DNA of 6,264 nucleotides from Actinomycetota bacterium (GCA_023379515.1 JAMCQQ010000083.1:1-6264); one strand, 5' to 3'. Shown: positions 1 through 6,264, counted from the stretch's first letter. Made by a program: numbers and translations. The notes: a model not told the origin generated them from the letters alone.

Positions 1-95
1 ATGGTTTTCTCAATACCCATCATGGCTTATCAATTTATTTTTTATCACGAAATTTTAGATGCTAACTTAAAATAATAATAACTGCCAGGTTATGG

Positions 96-126
96 TTCAA
101 TGGCGGATTATTAAAATTATTATGAT
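96..126 (+). promoter_or_regulatory. weak candidate promoter for ppdK
   Basis: A TATGAT hexamer at 121-126 matches five of six positions of the sigma-70 -10 consensus. The best upstream partner is TTCAAT at 96-101, only three of six matches, with a long 19-bp spacer. Transcription would start near 133, giving a leader of about 30 nt that includes the Shine-Dalgarno site. The -35 is poor and the surrounding DNA is so AT-rich that chance matches are expected. Nothing else is recognisable in the first 146 bases: all three forward frames are open at the left edge for 18 to 24 codons, so no tail of an upstream gene can be chosen. Confidence 0.2.
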
Positions 127-146
127 ACTTAAGTTATAAATTTATT

Positions 147-153
147 AGGAGGT
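147..153 (+). promoter_or_regulatory. strong Shine-Dalgarno site of ppdK
   Basis: AGGAGGT at 147-153 is a full match to the anti-Shine-Dalgarno core and sits 10 nt before the ATG at 164, which fixes that start. Another ATG at 154 directly abuts the site in a different frame and would encode only five residues before a stop overlapping the ppdK start, so it is not the functional start. Confidence 0.85.
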
Positions 154-163
154 ATGGCAGTAA

Positions 164-2785
164 ATGACTGACAAACAATATGTATATTTCTTTGGCGAAG
201 GTACGAGAGATATGAAAAAACTTCTAGGCGGCAAAGGTGCAAATTTATCTGAAATGACAAATATCGGCCTGCCTGTTCCGCCGGGTTTTACTATAACTAC
301 AGAGGCTTGTATTCTGTTTAATGAATTAGGCAAAAAATATCCGGAAGGTCTTGAAAAGCAGATAGATGAAAACCTTAAAAAGCTTGAAGATAAAATGGGG
401 ATGAAATTTAATGATAAGAAAAACCCGCTTTTAGTTTCAGTAAGATCGGGTGCTGCAGTTTCCATGCCAGGAATGATGGATACTGTTCTAAATCTCGGTC
501 TTAATGACGAAACGGTAATGGCTTTGATTCAAAAATCCGGAAATGAAAGGTTTGGGTGGGATTCTTACAGAAGATTCATCCAGATGTTTGGAAATGTGGT
601 AATGGGGGTTTCCCACGATGAATTTGAGCATGCAATTCAAGCAAAAAAAACAGAAAAAAATGCTAAGATTGATACGGATCTCACTGCAGTTGATCTAAAA
701 GAGCTTGTTGAGGACTATAAAAAAATAATCAAAGATGAAAAAGGTATAAATTTTCCACAGGATCCAAAAACACAGCTCAAAATGGCCATTGATGCTGTTT
801 TTGATTCTTGGAACAACAAGAGAGCAATAACATATCGTAATCTTAATGGTATTCCTCATGATTTGGGCACCGCTGTAAATGTTCAGACCATGGTTTTTGG
901 AAATATGGGTAATCACTCAGGTACGGGTGTTGCATTCAGCAGAAGCCCTTCAACAGGGGAAAACAAGGAATATGGCGAGTATCTTATAAATGCACAGGGT
1001 GAAGATGTTGTTGCAGGAATCAGGACACCACAGTCAATCTCAAAATTAAAAGAGGAAATGCCTGAAATTTATAATCAATTAATTGATATATTCAAAAAGC
1101 TCGAAAATCATTACAGGGACATGCAGGACATGGAGTTTACTTTTCAGGAAGGCAGACTTTTCATGCTGCAGACCAGAACAGGTAAAAGGACAGCCGCTGC
1201 TGCATTGCAGGCAGCTGTTGACATGGTAAATGAAGGATTGATAGATAAAAAAACTGCTGTTATGAGAATTGATCCTGAACAGATTGATCATCTCCTCCAC
1301 AAACAGCTTGATAAAAAAGCACAGGATAAGGCAAAGTTGATAGCAAAAGGACTTCCGGCATCTCCTGGTGCAGCAGTAGGAATGGTTGTGTTCCATGCAG
1401 ACGATGCGGTGCGGGAAGCAAAAGAAGGCAAAAAAGTAATTCTGGTAAGAACTGAGACATCACCTGAAGATATCGAAGGTATGGCAACTGCCCAGGGCAT
1501 ACTTACTGCAAGAGGCGGTATGACATCACATGCCGCAGTTGTGGCAAGAGGCATGGGCAAGAGCTGTGTCGCAGGGTGCGAAGAAATAAGAGTTTTTGAA
1601 AAAAAAGGATATTTCACAGCAAAAGATATAAAAGTAAACAAAGGAGACTGGATAACCCTCGACGGTAGCACCGGACAGGTATATCTGGGCCAGATTCCTG
1701 TTGTTGACGCAGAGCTTTCAGGAAATTTTGGAATATTCATGAAATGGGTCGATGAATTCAGAAAACTCGGTGTCAGGGCCAATGCAGATACCCCGAAAGA
1801 TTCAGAAGTTGCATTAAAATTCGGTGCAGCCGGAATTGGTCTATGCAGAACAGAGCATATGTTCTTCGAAGAAACCCGAATAAAAGCTGTCAGAAAGATG
1901 ATTGTTGCAAGAAATGAAAAGGATAGAAGAGATGCTTTAATGACCCTGCTGCCTTTCCAGAAAAAGGATTTCATAGAAATATTCGAAGTTATGCAGGGCC
2001 TTCCTGTTACCATAAGACTTCTTGATCCTCCACTTCATGAATTCCTTCCGACCGAGGATTCAGATATCGAGGAACTTGCAAAAGAGCTTGGACTTGAATT
2101 TGATGAGCTGAAAAATACAATAAAATCACTTCATGAAATAAACCCTATGATGGGGCACAGAGGCTGCAGGCTTCCTATTACATATCCTGAAATTCTTGAA
2201 ATGCAGACAAGAGCAATAATTGAAGCTGCAGTTGAGCTTACAAAAAAGGGTATAATCGTCAAGCCTGAAATTATGATTCCCGTAGTTGGAATAGCCAATG
2301 AGGTCAAGCTTTTAAAAGGACAGATTGTTGAAATTTCAGATGAGCTCATAAAGAAAAATAATGTCAAGCTGGAATATAAAGTCGGAACAATGATAGAAAT
2401 TCCAAGGGCCTGCATTGTTGCTGATGAAATTGCTGCGGAAGCGGAATTCTTCAGTTTTGGAACAAATGACCTTACACAGTTAACTTTTGGATTTTCAAGG
2501 GATGATTCAGGAAAGTTCCTGCCGGATTATATCAAAAAAGGGATCCTTGAGAAAGATCCGTTTGCAACACTTGACCGGAACGGGGTAGGAGAACTGGTAA
2601 AGCTTGCAATCCAAAAGGGCAAAAAAACCAGAAGCAATCTCAAGATTGGAATCTGCGGAGAGCATGGAGGAGACCCGTCTTCAGTAGAATTCTGTCATAT
2701 AGTCGGTATGGATTATGTGAGCTGTTCACCTTACAGGGTTCCAATTGCAAGGCTTGCAGCGGCCCAGGCAGCACTGAAAAATTAA
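164..2785 (+). CDS. ppdK: pyruvate, phosphate dikinase
   Basis: Cytoplasmic enzyme that reversibly converts pyruvate, ATP and phosphate to PEP, AMP and pyrophosphate. In anaerobes it works in pyrophosphate-linked glycolysis or in gluconeogenesis. The 873 residues match the usual length of about 874. The N-terminal nucleotide-binding domain (about 1-340) carries the GGKGANLSEM and SVRSGAAVSMPGMMDT motifs. The central phosphohistidine domain has GGMTSHAAVVARG with the swinging catalytic His456, and Thr454 in the position phosphorylated by the PDRP regulator in plants and some bacteria. The C-terminal PEP/pyruvate barrel (about 530-873) retains Arg562, Arg618, Glu745, Asn768-Asp769 and Cys831 in GICGEHGG, the residues known from the Clostridium symbiosum enzyme. 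The start is set by AGGAGGT 10 nt upstream. No frameshift or missing catalytic residue is visible. No PDRP-type regulator gene lies in the window. The gene is convergent with what follows, and its stop codon overlaps the stop of a decayed antisense TPR fragment. Confidence 0.98.
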   Translation: MTDKQYVYFFGEGTRDMKKLLGGKGANLSEMTNIGLPVPPGFTITTEACILFNELGKKYPEGLEKQIDENLKKLEDKMGMKFNDKKNPLLVSVRSGAAVSMPGMMDTVLNLGLNDETVMALIQKSGNERFGWDSYRRFIQMFGNVVMGVSHDEFEHAIQAKKTEKNAKIDTDLTAVDLKELVEDYKKIIKDEKGINFPQDPKTQLKMAIDAVFDSWNNKRAITYRNLNGIPHDLGTAVNVQTMVFGNMGNHSGTGVAFSRSPSTGENKEYGEYLINAQGEDVVAGIRTPQSISKLKEEMPEIYNQLIDIFKKLENHYRDMQDMEFTFQEGRLFMLQTRTGKRTAAAALQAAVDMVNEGLIDKKTAVMRIDPEQIDHLLHKQLDKKAQDKAKLIAKGLPASPGAAVGMVVFHADDAVREAKEGKKVILVRTETSPEDIEGMATAQGILTARGGMTSHAAVVARGMGKSCVAGCEEIRVFEKKGYFTAKDIKVNKGDWITLDGSTGQVYLGQIPVVDAELSGNFGIFMKWVDEFRKLGVRANADTPKDSEVALKFGAAGIGLCRTEHMFFEETRIKAVRKMIVARNEKDRRDALMTLLPFQKKDFIEIFEVMQGLPVTIRLLDPPLHEFLPTEDSDIEELAKELGLEFDELKNTIKSLHEINPMMGHRGCRLPITYPEILEMQTRAIIEAAVELTKKGIIVKPEIMIPVVGIANEVKLLKGQIVEISDELIKKNNVKLEYKVGTMIEIPRACIVADEIAAEAEFFSFGTNDLTQLTFGFSRDDSGKFLPDYIKKGILEKDPFATLDRNGVGELVKLAIQKGKKTRSNLKIGICGEHGGDPSSVEFCHIVGMDYVSCSPYRVPIARLAAAQAALKN

Positions 2786-2955
2786 TTTTCTTCACTGCCG
2801 CTTATTTGTGCAAGTTGGGTATATGCAAGAGAAATTGCATTCTGTGCTATGGAATAATTCTCAGGGTATTTTTCAATAGTGAAAATTTTTAATGCTTCGC
2901 TGTAAGCTTCGATAGCATTTTTTATATTGGCTTCTGTATTTTTAGAAATGCAGGT
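2782..2955 (-). pseudogene. remnant of a tetratricopeptide-repeat protein gene
   Basis: On the minus strand, 57 codons are open between an in-frame TGA at 2956-2958 and a TAA at 2782-2784. The translation includes NTEANIKNAIEAYSEALKIF, then TIEKYPENYSIAQNAISLAY and TQLAQI. This has the helix-helix pattern of one 40-odd-residue TPR unit of the type often written as AIEAYEEALKIFTLEKYPxxYAxxQNNLGxAYxxLA. No ATG, GTG or TTG occurs in frame, and the sequence before the TGA no longer reads as TPR, so this is the 3' end of a larger gene whose front was lost. The stop is shared tail-to-tail with ppdK. I infer a pseudogene; a frameshifted but expressed C-terminus is very unlikely. The rest of the spacer (2956-3025) shows nothing recognisable. 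Confidence 0.6.
2891..2923 (+). terminator. possible rho-independent terminator downstream of ppdK
   Basis: AATGCTTCG at 2891-2899 can pair with CGA-t-AGCATT at 2910-2919 (nine base pairs with one bulged T, loop of about 10 nt), and a run of six T follows at 2918-2923. It lies about 105 nt after the ppdK stop in the direction of ppdK transcription. Against it: the stem is AT-rich with a bulge, it overlaps the end of the T run, and it falls inside the decayed TPR sequence, where the similarity of two adjacent codon stretches could create the pairing by chance. Confidence 0.28.
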
Positions 2956-3025
2956 TCAATTATTGCTTTATATGGAATATCCGCTGTTTTTATTTAAAAT
3001 CCATACTTGTTTACGGATAGAGCGA

Positions 3026-4210
3026 TTATATTATTTTTTTACCCAATATAATTGCTATAGCAAATGCTGAAACAATACCCAGGATACCTCCAAACCAGAA
3101 TGGGGCATTGGAACTGATATGGTCCCACATAACACCGGCAATAATTGAGGACAGAAGCAGGCCGAAGCCTTGCAGCATTCCATAAAGACCAAGTACCGTA
3201 CACTTCAGACCTGCAGGAGAGGTTTCAGCTATAAACGCTCTTTCTGTGCCGCTGATAAAAGCAGTATAAGCTCCATAAGCAACAAAAAGTAAAACAATTG
3301 ATATTTTTGTCGTTAAAAGAGCAAAACCAATATATACGAGTCCAAAAATTATATATCCTGGCACCAAAATAGCGCTCCTTCCTAATTTATCGGATAATTT
3401 ACCGGAAGGTATGGCAAGAATAGACGCTGAAATATTGAAAATTAGGTATAATAGTATTACTTGCGAGACTGAAAAACCGCGTTCCTTCGCTTTTAAAAGC
3501 AAAAAGAAGTTCGACGAGTTACCAAGACTAAATATAAACATGGCTGCAAGGTAAAGTTTAAGCTTGTTATCCAACCTCATGCCTTTAAGTGTAAATTTTT
3601 TATCTGTAATTTTTCTGCTTTTGTCCTCCTTAACGGCAGATATAATTAGGATACCGATAACAGCGGGAATAATTGAAAAGATGAAAGCCTTATGAAATCC
3701 AAAGTTAGTTGCAATAAATACAAACGCCAGCAGCGCACCAAGTGAGGAGCCAGCCATATCAAGCATCTTATGCAAGCCAAAGGACTTTCCGAGTTTTTTC
3801 TCATCGCTTGACTGAGCAACAAGCGCATCGCGAGGTGCGGTACGGATGCCTTTTCCTGTGCGGTCTATGACCCTTGCTGCAAGAACTCCGGCCCATGAAG
3901 CTGAAAATAATAATAAAATTTTATAAATCACTGCCGCTGAATATCCGAAAAACATAAGATGTTTTTTACGATGATATATGTCTCCTATATAACCACTGAA
4001 TACTTTAAGCAGTGAAGCTATGCTTTCTGCGATTCCCTCTATAATGCCAACAATTGCAGGAGTTACACCAAGGGTTGATGTCAAAAATAGTGGAACCAGC
4101 GGGTAAACCATTTCAGTGCTCATATCAACAAAAAGACTGACAAGGCCTATCAGCATGATATTTGAAAAAATTTTTGTTTTTAATTGGCCAACTCTGTTTA
4201 AACTTTTCAT
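3026..4210 (-). CDS. MFS transporter, efflux-type permease
   Basis: Inner-membrane secondary transporter of the major facilitator superfamily, expected to have about 12 transmembrane helices; substrate unknown. From the chosen start it has 394 residues, normal for the family. Visible landmarks are VDMSTEMVYPLVPLFL in helix 1 (about 28-43), the loop 2-3 motif A as GYIGDIYHRKK (about 73-83), DRTGKGIRTAPRDAL (about 116-130), a charged central cytoplasmic loop rich in Lys (about 195-217), and a second motif A copy GKLSDKLGRS in the C-terminal half (about 270-279). The combination resembles the uncharacterised permease group with an early SSEMIYPLLP-type motif and a GKGIRTAPRDAL motif. An upstream ATG at 4282 would overlap the preceding gene by 59 nt and add 24 hydrophilic residues lacking a good ribosome site. 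I prefer ATG 4210, 13 nt after the ChrB-like stop, with AGGAGA at 4227-4232 overlapping that stop, although the 16-nt spacing is long. Co-transcription with the ChrB-like gene is likely. Confidence 0.9.
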   Translation of the reverse strand: MKSLNRVGQLKTKIFSNIMLIGLVSLFVDMSTEMVYPLVPLFLTSTLGVTPAIVGIIEGIAESIASLLKVFSGYIGDIYHRKKHLMFFGYSAAVIYKILLLFSASWAGVLAARVIDRTGKGIRTAPRDALVAQSSDEKKLGKSFGLHKMLDMAGSSLGALLAFVFIATNFGFHKAFIFSIIPAVIGILIISAVKEDKSRKITDKKFTLKGMRLDNKLKLYLAAMFIFSLGNSSNFFLLLKAKERGFSVSQVILLYLIFNISASILAIPSGKLSDKLGRSAILVPGYIIFGLVYIGFALLTTKISIVLLFVAYGAYTAFISGTERAFIAETSPAGLKCTVLGLYGMLQGFGLLLSSIIAGVMWDHISSNAPFWFGGILGIVSAFAIAIILGKKII

Positions 4211-4223
4211 TTTGCCAGTATCA

Positions 4224-4760
4224 CTATCTCCTGTCGTTATGGTCATATACTTTATCGCAAAATTCTTCAAGAGAATCTGCACATTTCGATAGCATTATCT
4301 TAGACTTTTCACTAAGAGCTGCTTCGAAAAAATCTCTTGCCAAAATTTTTTCAAACCATTCCTTTAATTTGCCAAGCTCTTCTTCATTTTCCTCAATTTC
4401 AGCAAAGGTAAAATTTTTTCTTGCAATTTCTTTATCGATTTCCTGAAAGAAATCATCACATTTTTCCAGTAATTCCTTGTATTCTTCATCCCTTGACGCA
4501 TTGAATCTTTCAATTATGATTTTTTTGCTGTTTTCATCTACGGAAGATTCCATAACAAATGCCTCGCCGCTGTTTTGCAAAACATCATCTTTGATTTCAT
4601 TTAATAAACCATAATTTTTATCGGTGTTAGGTAATATCCACATGGATTGCTGAATGTTGACAGAACCAATTTTTTTTAATTTTCTCCATATCGACACACG
4701 TATTCTTGAAGGTTCTCGCGGCAATGTATAATTTATAACGATCCATTCATTTTGTTTCAT
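4224..4760 (-). CDS. ChrB N-terminal-domain protein
   Basis: This 178-residue soluble protein matches the N-terminal domain of ChrB, the protein encoded beside chromate transporters and reported as a chromate-responsive regulator. The domain begins WIVINYTLPREPSRIRVSIW (6-25) and continues through QQSMWILPNT (37-46) to GEAFVMES (65-72). It is followed by an acidic alpha-helical region with RDEEYKELLEKCDDFF (90-105) and NFTFAEIEENEEELGKLKEW (116-135), a conserved pattern in short ChrB-like proteins. Full-length ChrB has a further C-terminal domain that is absent here. The N-terminal fold also recalls the Cas2-like middle domain of PaaX repressors; that is inference from sequence pattern only. 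Cysteines at 101, 160 and 168 and a C-terminal DHNDRR tail could contribute to metal sensing, which is speculative. ATG 4760 is chosen over 4790 and 4766 because AGAGGG at 4767-4772 precedes it by 6 nt. It is the first gene of an operon with the MFS permease, under a promoter with two palindromic operators. Confidence 0.85.
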   Translation of the reverse strand: MKQNEWIVINYTLPREPSRIRVSIWRKLKKIGSVNIQQSMWILPNTDKNYGLLNEIKDDVLQNSGEAFVMESSVDENSKKIIIERFNASRDEEYKELLEKCDDFFQEIDKEIARKNFTFAEIEENEEELGKLKEWFEKILARDFFEAALSEKSKIMLSKCADSLEEFCDKVYDHNDRR

Positions 4761-4766
4761 AACCAT

Positions 4767-4772
4767 CCCTCT
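4767..4772 (-). promoter_or_regulatory. ribosome binding site of the ChrB-like gene
   Basis: On the minus strand AGAGGG (4772 to 4767) stands 6 nt before ATG 4760. It decides the start: the in-frame ATGs at 4790 and 4766 have no comparable site, and the one at 4766 directly abuts this site. The 4790 start would also lie inside or at the edge of the proximal operator repeat. Confidence 0.7.
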
Positions 4773-4788
4773 AAACAAAATAGCTGAC

Positions 4789-4808
4789 AAATGTAATACT
4801 GATTACAA
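4789..4808. promoter_or_regulatory. proximal palindromic operator (repeat copy 1)
   Basis: The 20-bp sequence AAATGTAATACTGATTACAA contains a perfect inverted repeat, TGTAAT-actg-ATTACA, at 4792-4807. It is an exact copy of the distal element. It overlaps the predicted transcription start of the ChrB-like/MFS operon, a classic repressor position. The half-site spacing also fits TGTAA-N6-TTACA, the layout used by many CRP/FNR-family proteins, so the regulator class cannot be settled from the site alone. Confidence 0.8.
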
Positions 4809-4811
4809 AAC

Positions 4812-4840
4812 ATTATAGTAAAATGTAATACTGATTACAA
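4812..4840 (-). promoter_or_regulatory. sigma-70-type promoter of the ChrB-like/MFS operon
   Basis: Reading the minus strand, TTGTAA (4840 to 4835, four of six to the -35 consensus) is followed by a 17-bp spacer and a perfect TATAAT -10 box (4817 to 4812). Transcription should begin near 4805, leaving a leader of about 44 nt before the ChrB-like ATG with its ribosome site. The distal operator palindrome covers the -35 and most of the spacer, and the proximal one covers the predicted start point, so a bound regulator would be expected to block polymerase. Confidence 0.75.
4821..4840. promoter_or_regulatory. distal palindromic operator (repeat copy 2)
   Basis: An exact 20-bp repeat of the proximal element, with the palindrome TGTAAT-actg-ATTACA at 4824-4839. 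The centre-to-centre distance is 32 bp, about three helical turns, placing two dimers on the same DNA face. It overlaps the -35 hexamer and spacer of the operon promoter. A further partial half-site, ATTAC at 4853-4857, lies upstream in AT-rich DNA and may be chance. Confidence 0.8.
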
Positions 4841-4865
4841 TAATTATTTTTAATTACGGATATCT

Positions 4866-5039
4866 ATGTTTGATTTAGCTGCCCAGTTAATGATTAGCAG
4901 AATTAAGGAAATACATACGGCAAAGGATTTTAAAAAACAGATTTTCCTGAGAATATATGATAATAATTTTACGCAGGCAGAGAAAGAAAAAATTCTGCTT
5001 TCAATTAAGTATGTTCCCCATAATGCAGGTTCTTCTTGA
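4866..5039 (+). CDS. small hypothetical protein, doubtful
   Basis: A 57-residue ORF, beginning MFDLAAQLMISRIKEIHTAK and running through FKKQIFLRIYDNNFTQAEKE to a TGA at 5037-5039. The composition is protein-like: alternating charged and hydrophobic residues suggest two or three amphipathic helices, and no transmembrane segment is seen. I recognise no family. Its start is weak: only CGGA a few bases upstream resembles a ribosome site, and the candidate plus-strand -10 (TACAAT, 4836-4841) has no good -35. It is divergent from the ChrB-like operon, sharing its control region, and overlaps the 3' end of the ABC-F gene by 35 nt tail-to-tail. It may be a genuine small gene, a gene fragment, or a chance ORF. 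Confidence 0.35.
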   Translation: MFDLAAQLMISRIKEIHTAKDFKKQIFLRIYDNNFTQAEKEKILLSIKYVPHNAGSS

Positions 5040-6264
5040 GCTCTGTAAGCTCTATCTGTAACTGCTCCCATTCATGCATTTTAGAGTCAAGCTCTTTTTT
5101 TTGAGTTGCATATCTTAAAAATAATGAATGGCTTTCTGAACCTGTATATGAAACTGCAGAGGAATCAAGACGACACGTCATTTCTTCCAGTTCATTTTCA
5201 AGTCGCTCAATTACGCTTTCACAGTTTGTGATGCTTTTAGTTATTTTGCGAAGATATTTGAAAAATTCTTTCTTTTCAAGATAGATATCTTTTCCGGTGC
5301 TGACTGGCTGTCTATCGGTCTGTCTGCCAGTTTTATCAGCGATTTCTTTTTGTTTAATTTCAAGCTGGCGCAGGGAAGCAATTTTTTTCTTTTCAAGAAA
5401 ATCATTGATGCTTCCTATATATTTTTTTATTTTATGATCCTTAAACTCATAAACATTGTCTACTAAACCATCCAGAAACTCCCTGTCATGTGATACCAGA
5501 ATCATTGTACCGGTAAAACTCTCAAGGGCTTGCTTGAGAATATCTTTTGAGCGCATGTCAAGATGGTTGGTAGGTTCATCAAGAATAAGCAGGTTAAATG
5601 GTTGCAGCAGCAGTTTTACCAGTGCAAGTCTTGATCTTTCTCCGCCTGATAAAACTTTCACTTTTTTATCAACGTCATCACCCCCAAACAAGAAAGCTCC
5701 AAGAAGTGCCCTTATTTTGGTCCCGGCTTCAGCAGTAGAAATTTTGTAAATAGTATCTAAAACGGTTAATTCTCCATCCAGCAGCTCATCCTGATTCTGA
5801 GCGAAATAACCAATTTTAACATTATGTCCTATTTTAAGGCTGCCAGTAAAATCCAGATCGCCCGCAAGAATTCGGGATAATGTAGTTTTACCTTCTCCGT
5901 TTTTACCGATAAATGCAATCTTTTCGCCTCGCCTTACAACTAAGTCTATATTTTCAAGCACAATTTTTTCCCCATAATTCTTTGACAGATTAATGGCATC
6001 AATAACCACATTGCCTGACCTGGGAGCAGCAGGAAATCTGATATGTATAGATGCCATATCTTCCTGATCTACCTCGATGCGCTGGATTTTTTCAAGATAT
6101 TTGATACGGGATTGTACCTGAACAGCTTTGGTGGCTTTATATCTGAAGCGTTCTATGAATTGACTGGTATCGGCAATTAATTTTTGCTGGTTTTTATAGG
6201 CAGCCAATTGTTGAAACCTGCGCTCTTTCCTTAATATTGTATATTTTGAATAGGGGACCTTATA
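5005..6264 (-). CDS. ABC-F family ATPase, C-terminal part (5' end outside window)
   Basis: Soluble tandem-ABC protein that acts on the ribosome rather than in membrane transport. The frame is open to the right edge; the TTG at 6205-6207 is not the true start, because upstream codons continue the family sequence (SKYTILRKERRFQQ). About 419 residues are visible of an expected 620-660, so the first ATPase domain is missing from view. Visible residues about 1-65 are the helical linker that contacts P-site tRNA, with FIERFRYKATKAVQVQSRI. The second ATPase has Walker A GKNGEGKTT (about 120-128), the Q-loop GYFAQNQ, signature LSGGERSRLAL (205-215), Walker B LLILDEPTNHLD (225-236) and switch His259. 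A charged linker (about 290-325) leads to a C-terminal coiled coil (about 330-415), as in Uup and YdiF. I infer a housekeeping translation factor of that type; an antibiotic-resistance ABC-F is less likely but not excluded. Confidence 0.93.
   Translation of the reverse strand, partial: YKVPYSKYTILRKERRFQQLAAYKNQQKLIADTSQFIERFRYKATKAVQVQSRIKYLEKIQRIEVDQEDMASIHIRFPAAPRSGNVVIDAINLSKNYGEKIVLENIDLVVRRGEKIAFIGKNGEGKTTLSRILAGDLDFTGSLKIGHNVKIGYFAQNQDELLDGELTVLDTIYKISTAEAGTKIRALLGAFLFGGDDVDKKVKVLSGGERSRLALVKLLLQPFNLLILDEPTNHLDMRSKDILKQALESFTGTMILVSHDREFLDGLVDNVYEFKDHKIKKYIGSINDFLEKKKIASLRQLEIKQKEIADKTGRQTDRQPVSTGKDIYLEKKEFFKYLRKITKSITNCESVIERLENELEEMTCRLDSSAVSYTGSESHSLFLRYATQKKELDSKMHEWEQLQIELTELKKNLHYGEHT

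Noticed and set aside
1..75. Open frame from the window edge ending in TAA at 73-75, as the tail of an upstream + strand gene
   Set aside because: All three forward frames are open here for 18 or more codons, and none gives a recognisable protein sequence, so it cannot be separated from AT-rich noncoding DNA.
154..171. Five-codon mini-ORF (MAVND) overlapping the ppdK start, suggesting a leader peptide
   Set aside because: Its ATG directly abuts the Shine-Dalgarno site, leaving no spacing for initiation, and the frame has no other support. ATG 164 is correctly placed.
1288..2013. 241-codon open frame on the minus strand inside ppdK
   Set aside because: It lies wholly within the intact ppdK frame, has no ribosome site or known motif, and its Ser-rich composition is typical of an antisense shadow.
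4162..4446. 94-codon + strand open frame across the MFS/ChrB-like junction
   Set aside because: It overlaps two well-supported genes antisense, and its sequence shows no family motif.
4841..4856. TAATTA-tttt-TAATTA as a third operator
   Set aside because: It has the same 6-4-6 geometry but differs in sequence from the two exact copies, and such palindromes arise readily in DNA this AT-rich.
4975..5004. Possible ABC-F terminator formed by GCAGA and TCTGC
   Set aside because: The stem is only five base pairs and lacks a following T run on the minus strand.
5290..5335. Short imperfect repeats (tgtctatcggtctgtctgcc) in the ABC-F gene
   Set aside because: They encode the low-complexity linker RQTDRQ between the second ATPase and the C-terminal coiled coil, within a continuous reading frame; no independent element is implied.

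Overview
This is a 6.3 kb AT-rich bacterial segment with strong Shine-Dalgarno sites and consensus-like sigma-70 promoter elements. The gene content (pyruvate phosphate dikinase, an ABC-F ATPase, a ChrB-type protein and an MFS permease) fits an anaerobic or facultative low-GC bacterium, for example a Firmicutes-like lineage or an uncultured candidate phylum. No marker here fixes the taxonomy.

Layout. At 164-2785 (+) lies a complete, intact pyruvate, phosphate dikinase gene (ppdK). It runs into a roughly 240-bp spacer (2786-3025) that holds a decayed tetratricopeptide-repeat gene fragment on the opposite strand. All the remaining recognised genes point left (- strand). An MFS efflux-type transporter (3026-4210) is preceded immediately by a small ChrB N-terminal-domain protein (4224-4760); these two form a tight operon. 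Upstream of that operon is a compact control region (4789-4840) in which two identical 20-bp repeats, each containing a perfect 6-4-6 palindrome (TGTAAT-actg-ATTACA), flank the -10 box of a well-formed promoter. Next comes a short possible ORF of unknown function on the + strand (4866-5039). The right end is the C-terminal two-thirds of an ABC-F protein (5005-6264, -), whose first ATPase domain lies outside the window.

How the genes relate. ppdK is a central-metabolism gene interconverting pyruvate and PEP and appears to be transcribed alone here. The ChrB-like/MFS pair looks like a self-contained regulated efflux cassette. The ChrB family is linked to chromate resistance and to sensing, but the usual ChrA chromate transporter is absent and an MFS permease takes its place. 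The paired operators around the promoter imply tight repression, possibly by the ChrB-like protein itself or by a regulator encoded elsewhere. The ABC-F protein is probably a translation factor acting at the ribosome and shows no clear functional link to the cassette.

The most noteworthy element is the ChrB-like/MFS cassette with its duplicated palindromic operator. I see no CRISPR array, insertion sequence, tRNA or rRNA.
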